A stretch of 64,000 nt of DNA from positions 56,740-120,739 of the forward strand of contig JAIXPD010000052.1 of the NCBI GenBank assembly GCA_027486405.1, written 5' to 3'. How positions within the stretch are numbered: position 1 is the first letter of the stretch; every line of letters begins with the position of its first letter. Below are positions 17,850-26,493 of the stretch, piece by piece. The stretch is from Azospirillum sp. Its GTDB lineage: Bacteria; Pseudomonadota; Alphaproteobacteria; Azospirillales; Azospirillaceae. A model generated the notes under the pieces. That model saw nothing but the letters and a program-made list of their open reading frames with translations. It searched no databases and was not told where the DNA came from. The translations under genes and the position numbers were made by a program.

Positions 17850-17904
17850 GGCGGGCGGTTCCAGATCGGGAGAAAGCGGGGCAGAAAAGCGGAGCGGGCG
17901 TGGA

Positions 17905-18513
17905 TCAGCCCACCGGCGGGGCGGTCAGGCGGACGCTGTCGCGGTCGGCCATGCGGGCGTACCACGCGGCCAGCGCCGGACGACCCTCGCGCCAGGGTTC
18001 GTGCGCGAAGCGGAAGTCGAGATAACCCAGCGCGGCCAGAACCGCCAGCGTCCCGATGGTCGCAACCTCGCCCAGACCGGCGGCCTCGGCCTCCAACAGA
18101 TCGAGCGAGCGGGCAACCGCCAACCGTTGGCGCTCGCTCCACCCGGCGGATTTCTCGCCATCGGGGCGATTGGCTTCCAAACGGCGCAGGATCGCCGCGT
18201 CGCACACGCCATCGGCGATGGCCTGGAGCCGGAGTGCGGCCCAGCGCGCCGGGCCGAGTGCCGGGAACAGGGGCGCGGCGTCGCCCAGGCTGTCGAGATA
18301 CTCGGCGATCACCGGGCTGTCGAACAGGACGGTTCCGTCGGCCAGGGTCAACGCGGGGACCTTGCCCAGCGGGTTGCCCTTGGGCAGATCGGTGTCGGCC
18401 GACCACGGATCGGTCGGTTGGCGGGTGATGGCGTCGGCCAGCCCGCGTTCGATGGCGGCCATCATCACCTTGCGCACATAGGGGGAGGTGGCGCTCCACC
18501 GCAACGTCATCAT
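17905..18513 (-). CDS. Glutathione S-transferase family protein
   Basis: The 202-residue protein has the two-domain GST layout. An N-terminal thioredoxin-like domain opens with LRWSATSPYVRKV and contains the glutathione-site pattern NPLGKVPAL and LFDSPVIAEYLDS. An all-helical C-terminal domain follows. The Ser of SPYVRK is in the place of the catalytic residue. The start is the first of two adjacent ATGs, with AAGGA 11 bases upstream. It is next to glyoxalase II, another glutathione-dependent gene, though not clearly in one operon. The substrate is unknown. Confidence 0.88.
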   Translation of the reverse strand: MMTLRWSATSPYVRKVMMAAIERGLADAITRQPTDPWSADTDLPKGNPLGKVPALTLADGTVLFDSPVIAEYLDSLGDAAPLFPALGPARWAALRLQAIADGVCDAAILRRLEANRPDGEKSAGWSERQRLAVARSLDLLEAEAAGLGEVATIGTLAVLAALGYLDFRFAHEPWREGRPALAAWYARMADRDSVRLTAPPVG

Positions 18514-18572
18514 GGGACCGGCTGTCCTTTCAGCACTGGAAGTGGCAGGGAGGGGATGGAAGGGAGCAGGAG

Positions 18573-19334
18573 TCAGAACCGGTCCTTGCGGGCGCGAAGC
18601 TCGGCAAAGACGTGGTCGGGCGATGATCCGACCAAACCGACCGCCGCCGCAACCCCTGGATTGTCGGCGCGCAAAAACGGGTTGGTCGCCTTCTCCACCC
18701 CCAACAGGGTTGGGACCGTCGGTTCGTGGCGGGCGCGCCGGGCGGCGATCTCCTCGGCGCGGGCGCGCAGGGCGGCGTTGTCCGGGTCCACCGTCACCGC
18801 AAAACGGGCGTTGGACAGGGTGTATTCGTGGGCGCAGCAGACGCGGGTGGCATCGGGCAGCGCGCGCAAGCGCAGCAGCGACTCCCACATCTGGCCCGGC
18901 GTGCCTTCGAACAACCGCCCGCAACCCAGCGCGAACAGGGTGTCGCCGCAAAACAGCGCCGCATCGTCCGCGAACCAATAGGCGATGTGGCCCAGCGTGT
19001 GGCCGGGGGTGGCGATCACCTCGGCGCTGGTCCCGCCAAACGCCACCCGGTCGCCGTCGGCCACCGCCCGCCCCAGCGGCGGCAGCCGGTGGGAATCGTG
19101 CCCGGCCCCGACGACCATGGGGGCGTAACGCTCCACCAGCGCGGCGACGCCACCGGTGTGGTCGTTGTGGTGGTGGGTCAGCAAAATCAGGTCCAGCCCC
19201 CAGCCACGCCGCTCCAGCTCCGCCATCAGCGGGGCGGCGTCGCCGGGATCGACCGCCGCCACCTTGCCGGACACGGGATCGCGCAACACATAGAGGTAGT
19301 TGTCGGCGAAAGCCGAAACGAGAATGATCTCCAC
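18573..19334 (-). CDS. gloB: Hydroxyacylglutathione hydrolase (glyoxalase II)
   Basis: The 253-residue metallo-beta-lactamase fold enzyme hydrolyses S-lactoylglutathione to D-lactate and glutathione, the second step of methylglyoxal detoxification. THHHNDHTGG is the HxHxDH two-metal motif, and TPGHTLGH, FCGDTLFALGCGRLFEG and CCAHEYT give the other ligands. NPFLRADNP in the C-terminal half is typical of GloB. I chose the GTG at 19334 (VEIILVSAFADNY) because GGAG lies nine bases upstream and the family start aligns there. A longer TTG start at 19364 is less likely. It diverges from a methyltransferase gene, an arrangement I recall from other alphaproteobacteria. Confidence 0.93.
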   Translation of the reverse strand: MEIILVSAFADNYLYVLRDPVSGKVAAVDPGDAAPLMAELERRGWGLDLILLTHHHNDHTGGVAALVERYAPMVVGAGHDSHRLPPLGRAVADGDRVAFGGTSAEVIATPGHTLGHIAYWFADDAALFCGDTLFALGCGRLFEGTPGQMWESLLRLRALPDATRVCCAHEYTLSNARFAVTVDPDNAALRARAEEIAARRARHEPTVPTLLGVEKATNPFLRADNPGVAAAVGLVGSSPDHVFAELRARKDRF

Positions 19335-19386
19335 GACGGCGAACTCCCTGCTGTTGCGCTGCAAACCGTGCTAGGCTCGGGTCATC

Positions 19387-20163
19387 ATGTACACCGATAT
19401 CGTCGATCTGCGGGAGTTCTACGAGTCCGACCTCGGGCAAATGTCCCGTCGGATGATCCGCCGTCGCATCCGCGCCATCTGGCCGGACCTGCGCGGGCAG
19501 ATCGTGATGGGCATCGGCTACACCACCCCCTATCTGCGCCCCTTCATCGGCGAGGCCGACCGCGTCGTCTCGGTGATGCCCGCCAGCCAGGGCGTGACCT
19601 TCTGGCCGCCGGAAGGGCCGGGCATGGTGGCGCTGGGGGATGAGGCCGATTTGCCCTTTGGCGACAACACCATCGACCGGGTGCTGCTGGTCCATGGGCT
19701 GGAAGGCACCGAACAGCTTCGCCCGATGATGCGGGAGATTTGGCGGGTGCTGGCCGGGGGCGGGCGGGTGTTGACCGTGGTCCCGAACCGGCGCGGCCTG
19801 TGGGCGCGGGCCGATTGGACCCCGTTCGGCCACGGGTTCCCCTATTCCGCCTCGCAGCTCAAACAGGTGCTGCGGGAGGCGATGTTCGTGCCGGAACGCA
19901 CCGGCCACGCCCTGTTCATGCCGCCGCTGCGCTCCCACGTCCTGCTGAAGACCGCGCCCGCCTGGGAAGAGGTCGGCGGGCGCTGGTTCAAGGCCTTCGC
20001 CGGGGTGACGATGATCGAGGCGTCGAAGCAGATCTTCGCCGGGGTGTCGTCGCGCCGCGCGGCCAAGCAACCGACCAAGCGCCGCCTGATCGTATCCCTG
20101 CCCGGCGGGGCCGCCCCCGCCGCCCGCGATCACGCGGACAACGGGGCGACCACGGCGTCCTGA
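19387..20163 (+). CDS. Class I SAM-dependent methyltransferase
   Basis: The 258-residue protein resembles UbiE/BioC-like methyltransferases. GIGYTTPYLRPF stands in for the SAM-binding motif I, followed by DEADLPFGDNTIDRVLLVHGLE and LAGGGRVLTVVPNRRGLWARAD. The motif I glycines are fewer than usual. It is divergent from gloB with only 52 bp between the two starts, so they share a promoter region. In other alphaproteobacteria a similar gene sits next to gloB, but the substrate is not known to me. Confidence 0.8.
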   Translation: MYTDIVDLREFYESDLGQMSRRMIRRRIRAIWPDLRGQIVMGIGYTTPYLRPFIGEADRVVSVMPASQGVTFWPPEGPGMVALGDEADLPFGDNTIDRVLLVHGLEGTEQLRPMMREIWRVLAGGGRVLTVVPNRRGLWARADWTPFGHGFPYSASQLKQVLREAMFVPERTGHALFMPPLRSHVLLKTAPAWEEVGGRWFKAFAGVTMIEASKQIFAGVSSRRAAKQPTKRRLIVSLPGGAAPAARDHADNGATTAS

Positions 20164-20189
20164 CGCGCGGACGTCTTTAACGCACGGCC

Positions 20190-21404
20190 TTACCCGCGAA
20201 CCTGACGCAGCACGTCGCCGACGCGGGTGGTCAGCCCGCCCGCGCGGGTGGTGATGGTCTGGCTGATGCCGCCCAGATCGTCCAAGGTCTTGTTGACGCT
20301 GCCCAGCGACTGTTCGGCCCCGACGATGCGCTGTTCGGCGGCCATGGCGTCCTGACGCGAGCGGTCGAGCGCGCGCGACACCTCCGCCGTCAGCATCGCC
20401 TGTTCGTCGATGGCCGCCGCGACCGTGCCGTTGATGGTCTGGATCGAACCGATGGTCGAATGGATGCGGCCCAGCGCCTCGTCCACCGCCGCCGTTTCCT
20501 TTTGCAGGTTCGACACCTGATCGGCGATCTGCTTGGTCGCGTCGGCGGTCTGGCGGGACAGCGCCTTCACCTCGTTCGCAACCACGGCGAAGCCGCGCCC
20601 GGCCTCGCCCGCGCGCGCCGCCTCGATGGTGGCGTTCAGCGCCAGCAGGTTGGTTTGGCTGGCGATGGCGTTGATGAGCTTGACCACGCTGGCGATCTGC
20701 TCCGCCGCCGCGCGCAGCGAGGTCATCACCGTGGTGGCGCGGTCGCTGTCCACCGCCGCCGCCTGGCTGATTTCGCGCGCCTTGTTGGTATCGCCGGAAA
20801 TCTGCATGGAGGTGGAGGACAGCCGGTCGAGCATGCCGACGATGTTGCCGACCGACCCATCGACGGCGCGGGCGGCCCCGGCGGCGTCGGCGGTCTGGCG
20901 CAGGCAGTCGCCGCCCGCCTTGCGCACGGCGTTGACCGCGTTTTCCAGCTTGCGCCCGGCCTCGGCCATTTCGCTGGCCATCCCGCCGACCTCACGCTCC
21001 AGCCGGTCGCTCATCTCGCGCACCAGCTTGGCGCGCTGCGAATCGGCACCGTCGGCGCGCAGCATCGACAGCACCCAATGGCGGGCGACGCGGGCGTAGC
21101 GGCGGGCTTGATCGGCGGGACCGGCCACGCCGAGCGAGCCGACCCGTTCGCCTTCCATGTCGATGGCGATGTTGTAGCCTTCGCGCATCGAACCACCGGA
21201 TTTCGCGGCCTCGTCCTTGCTGACGGCGCGTTCGTCGATGCGGCGCGCCATGATGTCGGCGGCGATGGCGTGGGTGGACCCGATCCGCTCCCGCGCGGTG
21301 GACGCGATGATCTTACCGCCCTGCCCCATGAAGGACACGACGACGTCCAACTCGCGGCCGATGTGATCGCAAATGTCCTGAGCGATGGTGGCGCTGATCT
21401 CCAA
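20190..21404 (-). CDS. Soluble methyl-accepting chemotaxis protein with CdaR-type (sugar diacid recognition) sensor
   Basis: The 404-residue protein has no membrane segment. Residues ~1-125 match the sugar diacid recognition domain of Cda[21 protein letters not shown], then [37 protein letters not shown]. Residues ~190-404 form the MCP signalling coiled coil with [28 protein letters not shown] at its tip. It should bind a sugar diacid such as glucarate, or a related hydroxy acid, in the cytoplasm and signal to CheA through CheW. The start is uncertain: a TTG at 21404, just after a GGGGGGAAG stretch, fits the domain boundary, while a GTG at 21560 would overlap the divergent hydrolase gene. Confidence 0.85.
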   Translation of the reverse strand: MEISATIAQDICDHIGRELDVVVSFMGQGGKIIASTARERIGSTHAIAADIMARRIDERAVSKDEAAKSGGSMREGYNIAIDMEGERVGSLGVAGPADQARRYARVARHWVLSMLRADGADSQRAKLVREMSDRLEREVGGMASEMAEAGRKLENAVNAVRKAGGDCLRQTADAAGAARAVDGSVGNIVGMLDRLSSTSMQISGDTNKAREISQAAAVDSDRATTVMTSLRAAAEQIASVVKLINAIASQTNLLALNATIEAARAGEAGRGFAVVANEVKALSRQTADATKQIADQVSNLQKETAAVDEALGRIHSTIGSIQTINGTVAAAIDEQAMLTAEVSRALDRSRQDAMAAEQRIVGAEQSLGSVNKTLDDLGGISQTITTRAGGLTTRVGDVLRQVRG

Positions 21405-21546
21405 GACTTCCCCCCTGAATGGCCCACGGCGTGGGTGCGCGCGGCGATGGCCGGGCCGCGCGCAACGCTGCCCCCACCATCGGGCGGTTGCCCAACGGTC
21501 TTGGCCCGATACTATACGCGATACCTGCCGCTTCTGGGTTGAAAGA

Positions 21547-22104
21547 ATGACGCATCCCACCGTTTTGATTCTTCCCGGTTTGGGTGATTCCGGCCCGGAT
21601 CACTGGCAAAGCTGGCTTCTGGCCCGCATCCCCGGCGCGCGCCGGGTGGAACAGGAGAATTGGGACCAGCCGGTGCGGTCGGAATGGGTGGCGCGGCTGG
21701 AATCGGCCATCGCCGCCACGCCGGGGCGGGTGATCCTGGTCGCGCACAGCGCGTCCTGCGCGCTGGTCGCCCATTGGGCGGCGGTGGGTGGCCGCAGCGG
21801 CAGCGCCGACAAGGTGGCCGGTGCCCTGCTGGCCGGGCCGACCGACGTCGAATCGGCGGAGCGCACGCCCGACGCCGTCCGCGTCTTCGCCCCGGTGCCG
21901 ACCGATCCACTGCCCTTCAACACCATCGTCGTCGGCAGCGACGACGACCCCTATTGCAGCACCGAACGGGCCTGCGCCTTCGCCGTGCTGTGGGGCGCGG
22001 ATTTCCTCAACGCCGGGGCGGTCGGGCACATCAACGTCGCCTCGGGCTTCGGCCCCTGGCCGATGGGCGAAACGCTGGTCAAGGAACTCATCGCCCAAAG
22101 CTGA
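21547..22104 (+). CDS. RBBP9/YdeN-family alpha/beta hydrolase
   Basis: The 185-residue protein is a small serine hydrolase. [18 protein letters not shown] is the family N-terminus, the nucleophile lies in VAHSASC, the acid in [10 protein letters not shown] and the catalytic His in [10 protein letters not shown]. The last motif (GH-N/I-x-x-S-G) is typical of RBBP9/YdeN proteins. The reaction in vivo is unknown. It diverges from the CdaR-type chemoreceptor and precedes ispE by 66 bp. Confidence 0.88.
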   Translation: MTHPTVLILPGLGDSGPDHWQSWLLARIPGARRVEQENWDQPVRSEWVARLESAIAATPGRVILVAHSASCALVAHWAAVGGRSGSADKVAGALLAGPTDVESAERTPDAVRVFAPVPTDPLPFNTIVVGSDDDPYCSTERACAFAVLWGADFLNAGAVGHINVASGFGPWPMGETLVKELIAQS

Positions 22105-22170
22105 AGCGCCGGGGCGGTGTGGTCGGGTCAGGTCTTGCCCCCACCGCCCCATCGGTGCGACACAGGGGGC

Positions 22171-23100
22171 ATGATCGACACCGCATCCACCCCCACCGCC
22201 GCGCCTGTTTCCGCCCAGCGGATCACCGAAGCCGCCCCGGCCAAGCTGAACCTGTATCTGCACGTCACCGGCAAGCGGGCGGATGGCTTTCACGAGTTGG
22301 ACAGCCTCGTGGCCTTCACCGATCTGGGCGACGCGCTGACGCTGGAGGTGGCGGACGGTGACGCCGATCTGTCCCTGTCGATCTCCGGCCCCTTCGCCGA
22401 CGCGTTGGCGGGGGAGGATCCCGCCGACAATCTGGTGATGCGGGCCGCCCGGCGCTTGGCCGACGCCCTGGACCGACGGCCAAGCGGACGCATCGCCCTG
22501 ACCAAAAACCTGCCGGTGGCGTCGGGCATCGGCGGCGGGTCGGCCGACGCGGCGGCCTGCCTGCGGGCGCTGGCCCGGCTGTGGGGCCTGCCTGCGGGCG
22601 CGCCGGTGCTGTTCGAGGTCGCCGCCGGGCTGGGGGCCGACATTCCCGTCTGCGTGGTCGGCGAAAGCCGCCATTTCGGCGGGGTCGGCGACCAACTGGC
22701 CCCGGCCCCGGCCCTGCCGGAATGCCCGGTCCTGCTGGTCAACCCGAACGTGCCGGTGCCGACCCCGGCGGTGTTCCGCACGCGCGGCCCGGCCCCCTTC
22801 TCCGCCCCCGCCCGCCTGACCGACGCCCCGGCCAACGTCACCGCGCTGGCGGACGCGCTGCGCGCGCGCGGCAACGATCTGACCGCCCCGGCGCTGACCG
22901 TCGCCCCGGTGATCGCGGCGGTGTTGCACGCGCTGGAGCGCACCGACGGGTGCCTGCTGGCCCGCCTGTCCGGCAGCGGGGCCACCTGCTTCGCGCTCTA
23001 CCCCACCGCCGCCGCCGCCGACGACGCCGAAGCCGCCATCCGGGCGGCGCAACCCGGCTGGTGGGCGCGCGCCACCCGGCTGCGCAACGGAACCGTCTGA
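22171..23100 (+). CDS. ispE: 4-diphosphocytidyl-2-C-methyl-D-erythritol kinase
   Basis: The 309-residue GHMP kinase phosphorylates CDP-methylerythritol at the 2-hydroxyl in the non-mevalonate isoprenoid pathway. APAKLNLYLHVTGKRADGFHEL is the family N-terminus. The ATP-binding GHMP motif is LPVASGIGGGSADAAA, and LARLSGSGATCFALY is the third motif. The start at 22171 follows an AGGGGG stretch and matches family length. An upstream in-frame ATG at 22117 is less likely. A MITE-like element has inserted only 26 bp after the stop. Confidence 0.95.
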   Translation: MIDTASTPTAAPVSAQRITEAAPAKLNLYLHVTGKRADGFHELDSLVAFTDLGDALTLEVADGDADLSLSISGPFADALAGEDPADNLVMRAARRLADALDRRPSGRIALTKNLPVASGIGGGSADAAACLRALARLWGLPAGAPVLFEVAAGLGADIPVCVVGESRHFGGVGDQLAPAPALPECPVLLVNPNVPVPTPAVFRTRGPAPFSAPARLTDAPANVTALADALRARGNDLTAPALTVAPVIAAVLHALERTDGCLLARLSGSGATCFALYPTAAAADDAEAAIRAAQPGWWARATRLRNGTV

Positions 23101-23126
23101 ACCCCCGCCAACACCGCGCCACCGCC

Positions 23127-23373
23127 CAGGGCTGTCGCTTGAAGCACCGCGCACCCGGTCAAAACAAGAATGGACACGAATTTCACGAATTTATTCACGG
23201 ATTTCGCGGAACGCGCCCCAGAGCTGTCCTGTTTGCGATCTCATGACAAACCTCATGGCGGGGTGCGGGAGGCAATTGGAGTGGAAAATCCGTGTCATCC
23301 TTCCTTTTGTTCGTGAAATCCGCGTCCATTCTTGTTTGCGTGACGATCAGCGTTCGTTCAAGCGATTGCCCTG
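23127..23373. mobile_element. MITE-like element, copy A (247 bp, complete, with 9-10 bp target duplication)
   Basis: The element begins CAGGGCTGTCGCTTGAA and ends with TTCAAGCGATTGCCCTG, a near-perfect 17-bp terminal inverted repeat with two mismatches. It is flanked by CGCCACCGCC at 23117-23126 and TGCCACCGCC at 23374-23383, direct repeats identical over nine bases. Both arms also carry an inner inverted match (AACAAGAATGGAC and its complement). The left 117 bp is clearly homologous to the sequence at the window's right end. It encodes no transposase. It separates ispE from corA and fills most of the 358-bp gap between them. Confidence 0.88.
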
Positions 23374-23458
23374 TGCCACCGCCCCTCGCCGTCGCGCGCC
23401 GGGGCGGGGCGTGGTATAGAACCCGTCCCATTCCGTTCTGCGCAGGCGACCTTCCCCG

Positions 23459-24484
23459 TTGACGCTGGCCCAACCGACGCCCCACGCCGCTTCCCAATCG
23501 GACACGCCGACCACGCCCGGCGTGGTCGCCAGCGCGGTCTATTGCAACGGGCGGCGGGTGGCCGAAATCCCGGTGGAGGAGGCCGGGGCCTGGGCGGCCA
23601 AGCCCGATCATTTCGTCTGGATCGGCCTGTGGGAACCCGACGAACCGCTGCTGCTGGAGATCAAGCGCCAATTCGGCCTGCACGAGCTGGCGGTGGAAGA
23701 CGCCCTGCACGCCCACCAGCGCCCCAAGCTGGAGGTTTATGGCGACAGCCTGTTTCTGGTGCTGCGCACCGCCCGGCTGGACGGCGACGAACTGATCCTG
23801 GGCGAAACCCACGTCTTCACCGGGCAGGGCTACGTCGTCACCGTGCGGCACGGCCCATCCACCACCTATTCCCCCGTGCGCGCCCGCTGCGAGGCCGCCC
23901 CGGCGCTGCTGAAGCATGGCGAGGATTTCGTCGTCTACGCCGTGATGGATTACGTCGTCGATTGCTACTTCCCCGCACTCGACCAGATGGCCGTAAAGGT
24001 GGAGGAGCTGGAATCCCATCTGATGCGCCAGCCCCCCGGCATGGCGGAGGTGGAGCGCATTCACCAGCTGCGCCGCGATCTGGAACGGCTGCGCCGCGCC
24101 GCCTCCCCCCTGCTGGACGTGTGTTCGCGGCTGGAACGCTTCGATCTGCCGATGATCGACGCCGACATCCGCCCCTATTACAGCGACGTGCACGACCATG
24201 TGATCCGGGTCAACGAACAGATCGGGTCGCTGCGCGAGGCGCTGTCCTTCGCCTTTGAAACCAGCATGATCGTCGCGGCGTCGCGCCAGAACGAGGTGAC
24301 GCGCAAGCTGGCCGCCTGGGCCGCCATCCTGGCCGTTCCCACCGCCATCGCCGGAATCTACGGCATGAATTTCGAAGTGATGCCGGAACTGCGTTGGCGC
24401 TTCGGCTATCCGGCGGCGCTGTCGGTCATCGCCGTGGTCTGCGGCGCGCTGTTCGTCCGCTTCAAACGGATCGGCTGGCTGTAG
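23459..24484 (+). CDS. corA: CorA-family divalent cation transporter
   Basis: The 341-residue protein belongs to the CorA/ZntB family. It has a long acidic cytoplasmic region (residues ~1-280) and two C-terminal helices. The YGMNFEVMPEL sequence at the end of the first helix is the GMN selectivity motif, with a CorA-like MPEL loop. It should conduct Mg2+, and possibly Co2+ or Ni2+, as a pentamer. The annotated start is a TTG at 23459; no strong ribosome site is visible, and later starts cannot be excluded. The MITE ends 85 bp upstream, so it may affect this promoter. Confidence 0.88.
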   Translation: MTLAQPTPHAASQSDTPTTPGVVASAVYCNGRRVAEIPVEEAGAWAAKPDHFVWIGLWEPDEPLLLEIKRQFGLHELAVEDALHAHQRPKLEVYGDSLFLVLRTARLDGDELILGETHVFTGQGYVVTVRHGPSTTYSPVRARCEAAPALLKHGEDFVVYAVMDYVVDCYFPALDQMAVKVEELESHLMRQPPGMAEVERIHQLRRDLERLRRAASPLLDVCSRLERFDLPMIDADIRPYYSDVHDHVIRVNEQIGSLREALSFAFETSMIVAASRQNEVTRKLAAWAAILAVPTAIAGIYGMNFEVMPELRWRFGYPAALSVIAVVCGALFVRFKRIGWL

Positions 24485-24549
24485 CCGCTTGGTCTTAGCC
24501 AATCCCGCCCCATCCACTCACGATCACGACAAACGACAAGGTTGACGCG

Positions 24550-24975
24550 ATGAGCACCCCCACCGCCGACACGCCCGACGCGCTGCGCGCCCTGCTCGAC
24601 GCCTATCTGCGCTGCCCGCTCGATTCCGCGCGCGCCGCGCTGGAACAGGGGTTGCGCGCCTATCAGGACGGGTGGATCCGCGCCCGCGCCGGGGCCGACG
24701 CTCCGCCCCCGGTCGCCGCCGCCCCCGCCGCCACACCGGCAACCACCGCCAAACCGGCGCGCCCCAAATTCCCCATCGCCGCCGCCGACCTGACCACGCT
24801 GGAAAAGATCGCCGACGGCTGGGCCGCGACCACCGCCGACGTCAGCCGCTGGGCCTGGTTCGAGGACCGCGAGCTGGTCACGCTGGAACCCAACCCGGCG
24901 GGCAGCGGCCCGGAGCTGCTGCGCCTGACCGCCACCGGCTGGGCCGCCGTGGGACGGGTTCCGCCGACGGCGTAA
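24550..24975 (+). CDS. Hypothetical protein
   Basis: This 141-residue protein is not recognised. It has a helical N-terminal third, an Ala/Pro-rich linker (about residues 55-75) and a C-terminal half, FPIAAADLTTLEKIADGWAA to the end, with several Trp residues. It lacks a signal peptide or membrane segment. Codon use matches the surroundings. It follows corA on the same strand by 65 bp and converges on the liv operon. Confidence 0.6.
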   Translation: MSTPTADTPDALRALLDAYLRCPLDSARAALEQGLRAYQDGWIRARAGADAPPPVAAAPAATPATTAKPARPKFPIAAADLTTLEKIADGWAATTADVSRWAWFEDRELVTLEPNPAGSGPELLRLTATGWAAVGRVPPTA

Positions 24976-25022
24976 CGCCCCCCTGGCGGCCCTGTCACGC
25001 CGCCGCCATCACGCCGCCCCCA

Positions 25023-25748
25023 TCACGCGGCCAACGACACGCCCAGATGCCGTTCCAGCAGCGCCGAATCCGCCGCCGCCCCGTCGGCGGGTCCGGCGTG
25101 GGCGACACGGCCCCGGTCGAGGAACACCACGCGGTCGGCGAAGGCGAGCGCGCGGTCGATCTGCTGTTCGACCAGGATGACCGTCATCTCCAGCTTGGAC
25201 AGCGCGTCCATCAACTGGTCGCAGATCACCGGGGCCAACCCCTCCAGCGGCTCGTCAAGCAGCAGGACGGTGGGTTGCCCCAGCAGGGCGCGCGCCACCG
25301 ACAGCATTTGCTGTTCGCCGCCCGACAATTCACCGCCACCGTTGCGCCGCCGCTCGCCCAGGCGCGGGAACAGGGCGTAGGCTTCCTCCAACGCGGCGCG
25401 CGGACGGCCCTTCAACCCGGTGATGAGGTTCTCCTCCACCGTCAGCGATTTGAACACGTCGCGCGTCTGCGGCACATAGCCCAACCCCGCCGCCGCCCGC
25501 GCGGAGGAGGAGAGGTTCCCCAACTCCACCCCGTCCAGGCGGACGCTGCCGCCGTGGCGCGTCGTCTGCCCGACCAGCGTGGCGAGCGTGGTGGTCTTGC
25601 CCACCCCGTTGCGGCCCAACAGGGCCAAGCGCCCGCGCGGCGGCACGGTGAAGGACACGCCCTCCAGGATCAGCGTCGCACCGTATCCGGCGCGCAGGTC
25701 GCTGATCTCCAGATGGCCTGGTGCGGCGCTGGTGTCGTCAGTGCGCAT
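25023..25748 (-). CDS. livF: Branched-chain/aromatic acid-type ABC transporter ATP-binding protein LivF
   Basis: The 241-residue ATPase has Walker A GRNGVGKTT, Q-loop YVPQTRDVF, signature LSGGEQQMLSVARAL and Walker B VLLLDEPLEGLAP, which is the LivF form. The start at 25748 overlaps the end of livG by 11 bp. It is the last gene of livK-H-M-G-F. Because the operon diverges from a complete protocatechuate pathway and the two share PcaR-like boxes, the likely cargo is an aromatic or dicarboxylic acid, not a branched-chain amino acid. That is inference. Confidence 0.92.
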   Translation of the reverse strand: MRTDDTSAAPGHLEISDLRAGYGATLILEGVSFTVPPRGRLALLGRNGVGKTTTLATLVGQTTRHGGSVRLDGVELGNLSSSARAAAGLGYVPQTRDVFKSLTVEENLITGLKGRPRAALEEAYALFPRLGERRRNGGGELSGGEQQMLSVARALLGQPTVLLLDEPLEGLAPVICDQLMDALSKLEMTVILVEQQIDRALAFADRVVFLDRGRVAHAGPADGAAADSALLERHLGVSLAA

Positions 25749-26493
25749 GGGCACGGCTCCCCAAATAGACCTCCCGCACGCGGGGATCGGCCAGAACCTC
25801 GCGCGTGGTTCCGCTGCACAGCAGCTTTCCCTGCGCCAGCACGACGATGGTGGAGGCAAAGCGCGCCACCAGATCCATGTCGTGTTCGATCATCAGCACC
25901 GCCAGATCCTTTGGCAGCCGGTCGATGGCGTCCAGGATGCGCTGGCTTTCGGAATGGGGCACACCCGCCGCCGGTTCGTCGAGGATCAGCACCTTGGGCC
26001 GCATCACCAGCGCCAGCGCGATTTCCAACAGGCGCTGTTGGCCGTAGGCGAGCGAACCGACGGTGGTTTCCGCCACCGCCTCCAACCCCATCAGGGACAA
26101 GCCCTCCGCCACCTCCGCCGCCAGTCCGCGCGTTCGCCCGACCGAGGCGAACAGGCGGAAGGTGCGGCGGTCGCGTTGCAGGATCGCCAACTCCATATGC
26201 TCGCGCACCGTCATGGAGGCGAAGAGGCGGGCGACCTGGAAGCTGCGGATCAGGCCGCGCCGCACCCGGTCCGCCGCCGACAGCCGGGTCACGTCGCGCC
26301 CGTCCAGCCGGATCACCCCGGCGGTCGGGGCCAGCGCCCCGGTGACGAGGTTGACGAAGGTGGTCTTCCCGGCCCCGTTCGGCCCGATCAGGGCGCAGCG
26401 GTCGCCCGCCTTCAGGCTCATGGTGATGTCGGAGGACACCTGAAGCCCGCCGAAATTCTTGCTGAGGCCCTGAACCTCCAGAAGAATGGTCAT
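25738..26493 (-). CDS. livG: ABC transporter ATP-binding protein LivG
   Basis: The 251-residue ATPase has Walker A GPNGAGKTT and Walker B VLILDEPAAGVPHSE, the LivG form. The signature region is changed to LAYGQQRLLEIALAL, which is normal for this family. RSFQVARLFASMTVREHMELA is another LivG landmark. Its ATG overlaps the TGA of livM (ATGA), so the two are translationally coupled. It pairs with LivF to power the LivHM channel. Confidence 0.93.
   Translation of the reverse strand: MTILLEVQGLSKNFGGLQVSSDITMSLKAGDRCALIGPNGAGKTTFVNLVTGALAPTAGVIRLDGRDVTRLSAADRVRRGLIRSFQVARLFASMTVREHMELAILQRDRRTFRLFASVGRTRGLAAEVAEGLSLMGLEAVAETTVGSLAYGQQRLLEIALALVMRPKVLILDEPAAGVPHSESQRILDAIDRLPKDLAVLMIEHDMDLVARFASTIVVLAQGKLLCSGTTREVLADPRVREVYLGSRAHAH

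Noticed and set aside
18514..20133. N-terminal extension of the GST gene across gloB and the methyltransferase
   Set aside because: It crosses two convincing genes and has no domain; GST similarity begins at 18513.
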